NCBI GenBank assembly: GCA_029983495.1
Contig: JASBZJ010000011.1
Span: 1 to 18,160 of the forward strand
Direction of reading: 5' to 3'
Length of the DNA stretch: 18,160 nt
Source: Porphyromonas sp.
Lineage (GTDB): Bacteria > Bacteroidota > Bacteroidia > Bacteroidales > Porphyromonadaceae
Part shown: positions 1-5,878 of the stretch, one piece after another
Position numbering within the stretch: the first letter of the stretch is position 1
How the letters are laid out: each line of letters begins with the position of its first letter
The notes under the pieces: model-generated
What the model was told of the DNA's origin: nothing
Seen by the model: the letters and a program-made list of their open reading frames with translations, nothing else
The model's database searches: none
Made by a program: the position numbers and the translations under genes

Positions 1-2
1 TT

Positions 3-2507
3 TTTGAAACAAAGGCCATTTGCGCATTACCTAGCGCAGATAATAACAGTACGAATGAGGCAACGATAACGCTTACTACAAACAAAAAAGTAGGAGAAAC
101 TCTTGAACTTGTTATTTATAGCGATAATGATGTAAAAATCGAAGGAGGAATTGGTAAATGGTATAATGGCGAACCCTTGCGATTAACGTTAACATCGCAA
201 ACCATTAGTGTAACTGGAAAAATTACTGACTTTTCAACCCGAATTAATAGCGGTATAACATCCCTAGCTTTTAAGCATTGCAATAAACTTCGTAAGCTGG
301 TTTGCCAGGAAAACTTACTCACTTCTCTTGATTTATCAGAGTGTAATGCACTTGAACAGTTGCAGATTGGTAAAAACAATTTGAGTACGATCATCTTTCC
401 TGATAAAGCTCCCTTACGTATTGTTGAATGTTATGAAAATAAACTCGAATCATTGAATTTGTCGGGTTTTGAAAATCTTAAGCAGCTTACAGCAAGTAAG
501 AATAAGCTATCAAGCATTGAGCTTAAAGGTTGCAAAGCCCTCGAAACTCTAAATGTTTCGTACTGCTTGCTAAGAGAACTCGACCTTACCGATTGTACTG
601 CGCTTTATACGGTAAGCGTGTATAGTAATCGTATGGATGCAACGAACATGAACAAACTTGTCCAAACTTTGCATGCAAACCCACATAAATGGCGCGATAA
701 AAACTTCAATGCAGTTGATCGTACAAGTAAAGCCGATTATAATTATATCTCGAAAGATGCAGTTGTTTTAGCAAAGAAAAAAGGATGGGTAGTGAACAAT
801 AATAATGGTTTTATGCCTCAACCATTTGAGGGCGATGAGCCACCGCACTTTACTTTTGTAAGTAGCTTACCTTTTAATGCCATTGCGAGGCTTACACTTG
901 TTGGTAACGATATTGTAGTACCAGCCGATATTTTGTTCTCAAGGGAAGGAAACGTTTTTTCTATTATAATTAAAAATGAGCCTATTACCATCCTTGGAGA
1001 TATTCGAGAACTCGATGCTTCGAACCTTATGCTTACGAGCATAGATCTTTTGTTGCCAAACCTAACAGCATTAAACCTTGATAATAATAAATTGCGAAAA
1101 ATTTCGCTATATAACGAAGGTAAAATAAAAAGCCTCTCGGTGTCGTCGAACTGTTTATCGGAACTGAATTTGGAGCGTCAATACGAAATTGAAACAATTA
1201 AATGTTTTGCAAATAGGTTGAACAATAGATCTTTTGAAATACTTACGGCATCGCTCATTAGTAAACCACAATCTAATGTTGGAACAATTTATGCTGTGGA
1301 TATAACTAACCACAACGAGAAAAACGAACTTGATACCGACCATGTAAATGATCTTATAGAACGTAATTGGTTAGTTTACAATTGGAATGGAGGCAATCCT
1401 CTTGCTTACGATGGTTCAGCTCCTGTTATCGGAAATGGTTTAATTACCATGGAAACTTCAAAAAATATCAACGATTATGCCCTTATTTCTTTATCGGCAA
1501 ACGGTTCATTTATAATTGATGGAATTGAAGGCAATGTTGGAAACGATAAGTTCTATAAAGTGATAATTAATAAACCCACAATAACGATAAAAGGAGATAT
1601 TACCAAGCTATATATTACCGAAGCTGGTCTTACTAGTTTAGATGCTTCAAAGTGTTCCACTCTTAAAGAGCTATATTGTTACAAGAATAACCTAGAACAC
1701 ATAAATGTTGAGAACCTTGCTTCGCTTGAGGAGTTATCGTGTGCCTACAATAACCTAAAAAGTATTTCACTGAAAGGGTGTACCTCTTTAACGAAGTTTT
1801 TTATAAGCTTTAATCAGCTCGAGTCAATGGATTTGTCGCAAGCGATGAACTTACAAAGTGCCTCTATTGATAATAATAAACTGCGTTCTGTTAACCTTCG
1901 GTATATGAGTAAGTTGAAACAGCTAATGGCGCAAAATAATTTAATTACTTCTATTGATGTTTCATCGCTATTGGCAGTTGAAAATCTTTTTCTTGATAGT
2001 AATATGCTTGAGGATATAGATCTACATGCATGTACTTCACTTAGAATTTGCCGAATAAATGCTAACCGCATTAACGAGAAGATTATGAATGAGGTCGTTA
2101 CGAACCTCCCATCTCTTTCTATTCAAGGAGGTCTTATAGTTATTGATACGCAAAATGCCCAAGAACAAAATGTGTGTAATACTAATCAAGTACATAAGAT
2201 TACCGAAAAGAATTGGCAAGTTTATGATTTTAATGATGGTATGTTAACCGAGTATATCGGTAGTGAACCGTCAGCTATCGATTCTCTGAAAAAGAGAATG
2301 CCTTTTAAAGTTTTTGCTGATTACACTCACTTGAATTTGACTGTAGTTTGCGGTGGAAAGCCTTTATGCATTACAGTTTATAATGAGCATGGCGAAACCC
2401 TCTTCTGTGTACGGTGTTCAGCCAATCAAAAACTGTCAATTCCCATTAGTCAGAGAGGTATATTCTTTGTTTCTGGAGGAGATTATTCCACCAAGGTTAT
2501 TTTATAA
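3..2507 (+). CDS. Internalin-like leucine-rich-repeat surface protein, 5'-truncated by the window edge, probable type IX secretion cargo
   Basis: The frame is open from the first bases, so the true start lies left of the window; a TTG at 177 is only an internal codon. The visible 834 residues hold three copies of one module. Each has a beta-rich segment (about nt 60-245, 846-1005, 1437-1600), then roughly 21-residue leucine-rich repeats of the form TSLDLSxCxxLxxLxxxxNxL (about 250-650, 1008-1215, 1605-2060), then a tail ending in a W-V/Q-Y/N-x-N-x-G-type motif (about 648-840, 1230-1425, 2085-2265). The last 70 or so residues carry VYNEHGETLF, then RGIFFVSGG and a terminal KVIL. That is the pattern of type IX secretion C-terminal sorting domains, so the protein is probably exported and anchored on the cell surface. 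P. gingivalis InlJ is a known protein of similar design. LRR surface proteins often bind host or partner-cell ligands; the ligand here is unknown. The LRR assignment is firm; the sorting domain is inferred. Confidence 0.85.
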   Translation, partial: FETKAICALPSADNNSTNEATITLTTNKKVGETLELVIYSDNDVKIEGGIGKWYNGEPLRLTLTSQTISVTGKITDFSTRINSGITSLAFKHCNKLRKLVCQENLLTSLDLSECNALEQLQIGKNNLSTIIFPDKAPLRIVECYENKLESLNLSGFENLKQLTASKNKLSSIELKGCKALETLNVSYCLLRELDLTDCTALYTVSVYSNRMDATNMNKLVQTLHANPHKWRDKNFNAVDRTSKADYNYISKDAVVLAKKKGWVVNNNNGFMPQPFEGDEPPHFTFVSSLPFNAIARLTLVGNDIVVPADILFSREGNVFSIIIKNEPITILGDIRELDASNLMLTSIDLLLPNLTALNLDNNKLRKISLYNEGKIKSLSVSSNCLSELNLERQYEIETIKCFANRLNNRSFEILTASLISKPQSNVGTIYAVDITNHNEKNELDTDHVNDLIERNWLVYNWNGGNPLAYDGSAPVIGNGLITMETSKNINDYALISLSANGSFIIDGIEGNVGNDKFYKVIINKPTITIKGDITKLYITEAGLTSLDASKCSTLKELYCYKNNLEHINVENLASLEELSCAYNNLKSISLKGCTSLTKFFISFNQLESMDLSQAMNLQSASIDNNKLRSVNLRYMSKLKQLMAQNNLITSIDVSSLLAVENLFLDSNMLEDIDLHACTSLRICRINANRINEKIMNEVVTNLPSLSIQGGLIVIDTQNAQEQNVCNTNQVHKITEKNWQVYDFNDGMLTEYIGSEPSAIDSLKKRMPFKVFADYTHLNLTVVCGGKPLCITVYNEHGETLFCVRCSANQKLSIPISQRGIFFVSGGDYSTKVIL

Positions 2508-2556
2508 CGGATCCGTGCTTATCTAGAAGCCTTTTAAAAATAAAGAGTATGGGTTC

Positions 2557-2590
2557 AGTCACTCTCATAAGAGGCTATAGTAGAGTGACT
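2557..2590 (+). terminator. Stem-loop after the LRR gene, possible first terminator
   Basis: AGTCACTCT (2557-2565) pairs perfectly with AGAGTGACT (2582-2590) around a 16-nt loop, about 50 nt after the LRR stop. The tail TTTATTGG is only weakly T-rich, so it may be a weak terminator or an mRNA 3'-end stabiliser ahead of the stronger hairpin at 2626-2662. Confidence 0.5.
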
Positions 2591-2625
2591 TTATTGGAAT
2601 TTAGAGAAAGTATAAGCCCCTCATC

Positions 2626-2670
2626 TCCCCCTGAGCTTCATTTTTTTTGAGGCTCAGGGGGATTTGTTTT
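2626..2670 (+). terminator. Rho-independent terminator of the LRR gene
   Basis: TCCCCCTGAGC (2626-2636) pairs perfectly with GCTCAGGGGGA (2652-2662), giving an 11-bp GC-rich stem. The loop contains eight T. A T-rich tail, TTTGTTTT (2663-2670), follows directly. This is the classic intrinsic terminator layout, and its position and polarity fit the end of the LRR transcript. Confidence 0.85.
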
Positions 2671-2705
2671 ACACGAGTAAAACCCTAAACGAACAGAATT
2701 TGTAA

Positions 2706-2771
2706 TTGAGTTTACTTGATCATTTCCCATTTTAATCAACAACAAAATGGGAAATGATCAAGTGAACTCAA
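2706..2771. repeat. Long near-perfect inverted repeat (28-bp arms, 10-nt spacer)
   Basis: The left arm 2706-2733 (begins TTGAGTTTACTTGATC) is the reverse complement of the right arm 2744-2771 (ends GATCAAGTGAACTCAA). There is one mismatch, which would be a G-U pair in RNA. The spacer 2734-2743 is AATCAACAAC. No T-run follows on either strand, so it is not a standard intrinsic terminator. It sits between convergent genes. It could be a cruciform-forming site, an RNase III substrate, or a relic of a small inverted-repeat element; the sequence does not decide. Confidence 0.85.
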
Positions 2772-2952
2772 ACAAACGCTCCGAAGTTTTGATCTTTTCA
2801 TCAGGAGAAAAATAAAAATGAACCTGAACATATCAACCTCCTGTTCCCAAATGAATAATAACCTGTAATGAGACTTGCTACCGTTCAAAGGTCTCATAAT
2901 GATACTATGTTTATCACTTTGAAGCGTAAAATTAATAGAAGATTATATCTAT

Positions 2953-2989
2953 AAAAATAGGGTGTGTCTTTTTTTCGACACACCCTATT
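2953..2989 (-). terminator. Rho-independent terminator of the minus-strand lipoprotein gene
   Basis: AATAGGGTGTGTC (2956-2968) pairs perfectly over 13 bp with GACACACCCTATT (2977-2989), with an eight-base T-rich loop. Read on the minus strand, the stem starts about 10 nt after the lipoprotein stop codon and is followed by a T-run (the A-run 2953-2957 on the plus strand). The T-rich loop on the plus strand could also help stop transcription coming the other way. Confidence 0.85.
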
Positions 2990-2998
2990 CATTAGCTT

Positions 2999-3646
2999 TT
3001 ATTCCGCTTCTCTATAAGCAACGTTCCACTCGAAATTTTTAGGAAAATCAGGAAGAGTCCTATTTATCGGTTGTCCACTCAGACTGTAAGAAACTTTGAT
3101 GTAATAGGTTCTGAAGTATTGACGACCTCCTGGTTTATATCCATCATTAAAACACCCTCTAATGGGATTATTAAAGCCATTAGGCATTGTGAGAGAAGGA
3201 TCTGTATAGGTGGTTGGAATATAACCACACTTAGGAGAATCTACTTGTTCGTATTCAGTAAAAGGTTTTGCCTTTACTTCTAGAATAACAGAGTGGACTT
3301 CAACAAGATAGTATCCATGGTAAAGATCCACATTAAGATAGCACTTCTGTGGTTTTCTGGTGAGATAGTAGTCGTGTGTAAATCCATAGTACGTTGCCGA
3401 TTGTACAGGTCCATAGCCCCTCAAGGATTTTTTTGCTTGAGGAACTTCTGAAACCACTCCCTCTCCTTGGATGCTTTTTTCATGTTCCAACAAAATTTCA
3501 TTAAGCGTTTTTGCCCCATTCGCATGAATTTCTTCTAACGTTGGTTCTTCATTCACAATTAGCTCATTTTTGCTGTTTTTACATGAGCAGAGCAAAACAA
3601 GACCAACTGAACAAATCAAAACGAGCATTTTTTTTATCTGTGCCAT
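2999..3646 (-). CDS. Putative lipoprotein of unknown function
   Basis: The 215-residue product starts with a short basic region (K5, K6), then a hydrophobic stretch (about 7-19) and a lipobox ending L19-C20-S21-C22, so C22 is the likely lipidated residue after signal peptidase II cleavage. The residues just after it (KNSKNE) are not acid-rich, so the Bacteroidetes surface-export signal is weak; an inner-leaflet outer-membrane location is plausible but not shown. Residues 30-75 are charged and probably helical or linker-like. Residues 77-215 are rich in Tyr, Phe and beta-formers, with cysteines at 102, 140 and 165. I recognise no family. The gene stands alone, with its own terminator (2953-2989) and a possible promoter at 3750-3757. 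ATG at 3644-3646 is the natural start; Met7 would shorten the basic part of the signal peptide. Confidence 0.8.
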   Translation of the reverse strand: MAQIKKMLVLICSVGLVLLCSCKNSKNELIVNEEPTLEEIHANGAKTLNEILLEHEKSIQGEGVVSEVPQAKKSLRGYGPVQSATYYGFTHDYYLTRKPQKCYLNVDLYHGYYLVEVHSVILEVKAKPFTEYEQVDSPKCGYIPTTYTDPSLTMPNGFNNPIRGCFNDGYKPGGRQYFRTYYIKVSYSLSGQPINRTLPDFPKNFEWNVAYREAE

Positions 3647-3749
3647 TTGTATTATTTGAACAAGAGGACTTATTCGTGTAAAGCAGAGTAAACTTCCTTC
3701 CCCTTGTTCTCTTTATTTCAGGAAGAATACTCCACGGATATCTCAGTAG

Positions 3750-3757
3750 CAAAGATA
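3750..3757 (-). promoter_or_regulatory. Candidate Bacteroidetes -7 box for the lipoprotein gene
   Basis: On the minus strand the bases read TATCTTTG, an exact fit to TAnnTTTG. It lies about 100 nt before the lipoprotein start. No clear TTTG is present at the expected -33 position, so the call is tentative. The rest of 3647-3852 shows nothing else I can name. Confidence 0.4.
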
Positions 3758-3852
3758 ATAAAAAACTATTTCCCTCGATACGTGTTGTAAAGAAAGTATG
3801 AGCAAAGTATTTTGTCGAAATATCTGATTTTGTTTATTTATATATACTTCAA

Positions 3853-4348
3853 TCATCTCACGAGCCTGTCCATATCCGAGGAAATCTTTTTGTCAGTGAT
3901 TTGGTCATAAATTTGCGTGCTGGCAATGGACGAATGATCCATCCATCATCTTGGCTATGCTCTCTATCGGGGTGCCAGCCTCCAACGTCAGCGTGCCAAA
4001 GCTATGGTGAGCCATGTGGTAGGTCAGCGGAGTGCGTATGCCACATGCCAAGCTACTGCTTTAATGCTGGCAATCTGTTTGTCTTTGCTTATTGTATCGG
4101 GAAGTATCTTGTAGTCTTCCTTGCTTTTTCCCTTTGTGTAAAGCGAAAGTATCTGCTCCGCGCTATCGGATGCAGGGGGTGTCAAACTCTCTACCTCTGT
4201 CTTGCCTTGCGGATATACTGCTTCCCCTCGCTTCTCCTGTAGCTATCATCGCATCCCTCCGTCAATGGTGATACAACAAAGGATTGTCGTTGTGCCGTCT
4301 ATTTATTTTGATAAAGAAGGATACTTGTTGCTGGGTAAAGGTCTCTAT
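3853..4348 (-). pseudogene. Decayed tyrosine recombinase (integrase) remnant
   Basis: Read on the minus strand in pieces, this stretch matches a Bacteroidetes tyrosine recombinase. Near 4230-4348 are N-terminal arm-binding-like fragments (VSFFIKINR, DGTTTILCCITIDGG). Then, near 4070-4225, comes SADSAEQ-like catalytic-core sequence (KTEVESL, ILPDTISKDKQ). After a frameshift near 4045 follow TPLTYHMAHHSFGTL and EAGTPIESIAKMM. After a further shift near 3925 come DHSSIASTQIYDQ and ITDKKISSDM, with a stop at 3853-3855. The nucleophile tyrosine (STQIY) survives. The HxxR box reads HMAH, so the catalytic Arg has become His, and GH of the next box is DH. About 500 bp remain of the roughly 1.2 kb expected, so the middle is deleted. 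At least three frame changes make it non-functional. It is probably the fossil of an integrated element beside the ribosomal cluster. Confidence 0.8.
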
Positions 4349-4366
4349 GTATAATACGCACATGAT

Positions 4367-4393
4367 ATTCTCGGTTACACTTATACCGAGAAT
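4367..4393. repeat. 9-bp inverted repeat upstream of the rpsL promoter
   Basis: ATTCTCGGT (4367-4375) and ACCGAGAAT (4385-4393) are perfect inverted copies with a 9-nt spacer. The dyad ends about 50 bp before the -7 box of the rpsL promoter. There is no T-run on the plus-strand side. It could be an operator, or a leftover of the decayed element next to it. Confidence 0.6.
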
Positions 4394-4417
4394 GTATTGC
4401 CATAAGAAAAAGAGAAC

Positions 4418-4452
4418 TTAGGGTTTAGATTCAAAATATTTTTGTACCTTTG
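4418..4452 (+). promoter_or_regulatory. Predicted promoter of the rpsL-led ribosomal cluster
   Basis: TACCTTTG at 4445-4452 is an exact TAnnTTTG -7 box. A second match, TATTTTTG, abuts it at 4437-4444. The -33 side offers only approximate TTTG versions (TTAG at 4418, TTTA at 4424). Transcription would begin near 4458, leaving a leader of about 230 nt before rpsL. This is the best promoter match in front of the long plus-strand cluster. Confidence 0.65.
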
Positions 4453-4690
4453 TCGTGTTGCTTATAGCACAAATATAGTAAGTGGCTCTGAGAGAAGAGG
4501 ATGGATTTTGTATTAGGCAAAGTTGTTCTTTTGCAAAGATGGAATGCGTTGTGTTTGTAATCCGTTGTGTCTCTCTTTTCTTTTTGTGAGCATTGTTACG
4601 ATGGTTAATCGCTTCTTGTTTGTTTCTCATATTATAGAAAGTAAGGGAGGAACTTCGGGTGGCAAATGAAATAAAGACTTGTAAAATAGA
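4453..4690 (+). promoter_or_regulatory. Long 5' leader of rpsL
   Basis: The predicted transcript has about 230 nt before rpsL. It contains a short open frame at 4501-4560 (19 codons plus stop) whose ATG directly follows the purine-rich AGAGAAGAGG. A GGGAGGAA stretch lies about 40 nt before rpsL, too far to act as a normal Shine-Dalgarno site. I see no strong hairpin or terminator in it. Leader length suggests control, but no known riboregulator is recognised. Confidence 0.45.
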
Positions 4691-5071
4691 ATGCCTACAA
4701 TTCAACAGTTAGTCCGAAAAGGAAGACAGACCTTCGAAGAAAAAGGGAAATCGCCCGCTTTGGCAAGTTGTCCACAACGTCGTGGTGTTTGTGTTCGTGT
4801 TTACACTACTACTCCTAAAAAGCCAAACTCGGCAATGCGTAAAGTTGCGCGCGTTAGGTTGACTAATGGGAAGGAAGTGAATGCTTACATTCCTGGCGAG
4901 GGGCATAACCTTCAAGAGCACAGTATTGTTCTTGTTCGTGGCGGTCGTGTTAAGGATCTTCCAGGTGTGCGTTATCATATCGTTCGTGGGGCACTTGATA
5001 CGGCAAGTGTTAGTGGTCGTATGCAACGCCGTTCGAAATATGGTGCAAAACGCCCTAAGGATAAAAAGTAA
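4691..5071 (+). CDS. rpsL: 30S ribosomal protein S12
   Basis: At 126 residues it is the usual length for S12, a decoding-centre protein of the small subunit. It begins [12 protein letters not shown] and carries the conserved [13 protein letters not shown] loop and the PGEGHNL and [13 protein letters not shown] segments. Lysines stand at 43 and 88 (counting Met), the positions where substitutions classically give streptomycin resistance, so this allele looks wild-type there. D89, the equivalent of the methylthiolated Asp in E. coli, is present. Met49 in NSAMRK, instead of the Leu of E. coli, fits Bacteroidetes. It heads the cluster behind a predicted promoter and is separated from rpsG by an unusually long 297-nt spacer. 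Confidence 0.98.
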   Translation: MPTIQQLVRKGRQTFEEKGKSPALASCPQRRGVCVRVYTTTPKKPNSAMRKVARVRLTNGKEVNAYIPGEGHNLQEHSIVLVRGGRVKDLPGVRYHIVRGALDTASVSGRMQRRSKYGAKRPKDKK

Positions 5072-5368
5072 ATTCGAAGTTTGTTTGTGTTCCTGCTTAT
5101 AGGGACATTATGCCTTGTTAGTGGTAAGTTGTGTGTAACGTAACTTGCCCCTCTTTCTGCGAGAGAATCCAAGTGTAGCTCTCTTGCTAATAGGAAGGCT
5201 CATACCTTATATTAAATATAAGTGTTGAGTAAATGCTCCGGCGGGAGCGTTGAAGATGAAAAACTTAATCCCCTTGCTGTTGCAAAAGATGTGATGTGCT
5301 CTTGGGGGGGGGTAAGGGGTTTTTCAGAAACAACCGCATTAATAATAGAAAGAAATCTATCTTAAGTA
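5072..5368 (+). promoter_or_regulatory. Structured rpsL-rpsG spacer with possible attenuator
   Basis: This 297-nt gap has no gene. It holds four dyads: GGTAAGTT (5123-5130) with AACTTGCC (5142-5149, one G-U); a 17-bp AT palindrome with arms CTTATATT and AATATAAG (5206-5222); AATGCTCC (5232-5239) with GGAGCGTT (5244-5251, one G-U, tetraloop GGCG); and CCCCTT (5270-5275) with AAGGGG (5314-5319), followed by five T (5320-5324). Nine G in a row stand at 5304-5312. The last dyad with its T-run resembles a weak attenuator. There is no exact TAnnTTTG box, only TACCTTAT at 5203-5210. rpsG may be uncoupled from rpsL or regulated here. Confidence 0.5.
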
Positions 5369-5845
5369 ATGAGAAAGACTAAGCCTAAGAAGCGTCAGGT
5401 GTTGCCTGACCCAATATTCGGCGACCGTCAGGTTACGAAGTTTGTAAATCACCTGATGTACGATGGTAAGAAGAACATCGCTTTCGCCATATTCTATGAG
5501 GCCCTTGATATCGTTAAAGCAAAGATGGCAGAGGAAGAAAAATCGGCTTTAGAGATTTGGAAAGCTGCTCTCGATAATATTACACCTCAGGTAGAAGTTA
5601 AATCGCGTCGTATTGGTGGTGCTACATTTCAAGTCCCCACCGAAATTCGCCCCGATCGAAAAGAATCTATTTCGATGAAAAATCTTATTCTGTTCGCTCG
5701 TAAACGTGGCGGAAAAACAATGGCCGATAAGCTTGCTGCAGAAATTCTTGATGCCTATAATAATCAAGGAGGTGCCTTTAAACGAAAAGAAGATATGCAC
5801 CGCATGGCTGAAGCTAACCGTGCATTTGCTCACTTTAGATTCTAA
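5369..5845 (+). CDS. rpsG: 30S ribosomal protein S7
   Basis: The 158-residue product begins [19 protein letters not shown], with the conserved sequences [14 protein letters not shown] near residue 25 and [19 protein letters not shown] near 80. It ends with [15 protein letters not shown], as in Bacteroidetes S7. S7 nucleates assembly of the 30S head by binding the 3' domain of 16S rRNA and lines the E and P sites; in E. coli it also represses its own str operon translation. The gene lies 33 nt before fusA, so the two are probably co-transcribed. No Shine-Dalgarno sequence is seen before its ATG. Confidence 0.98.
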   Translation: MRKTKPKKRQVLPDPIFGDRQVTKFVNHLMYDGKKNIAFAIFYEALDIVKAKMAEEEKSALEIWKAALDNITPQVEVKSRRIGGATFQVPTEIRPDRKESISMKNLILFARKRGGKTMADKLAAEILDAYNNQGGAFKRKEDMHRMAEANRAFAHFRF

Positions 5846-5878
5846 AGATGAATATCACGGCGAAAAAGGATATAATTT

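Larger units (their letters stand above)
2508..2998. other. Convergent intergenic region without a supported gene
   Basis: This 491-bp stretch separates the plus-strand LRR gene from the minus-strand lipoprotein gene, so both 3' ends face it. It holds the hairpins listed separately at 2557-2590, 2626-2670, 2706-2771 and 2953-2989. There is also a weak 7-bp dyad, ATGAGAC (2868-2874) with GTCTCAT (2891-2897). I see no promoter box and no protein of credible length in it. Confidence 0.7.

Noticed and set aside
177..179. TTG as a start codon of the LRR gene
   Set aside because: The same frame is open to the left edge and the beta domain of the first module begins before it, so this is an internal Leu codon.
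2818..2868. 16-codon frame after AGGAGA in the intergenic region
   Set aside because: Too short, low complexity (MNLNISTS...), no promoter box, between convergent genes; chance is more likely.
3901..4242. Plus-strand open frame of 113 codons starting with TTG
   Set aside because: Cys-rich, unlike any protein I know, and lying opposite the minus-strand integrase remnant, which explains the sequence better.
5203..5210. TACCTTAT as a promoter for rpsG
   Set aside because: Fails the TTTG part of the -7 consensus and lacks a -33 box; not enough to call.
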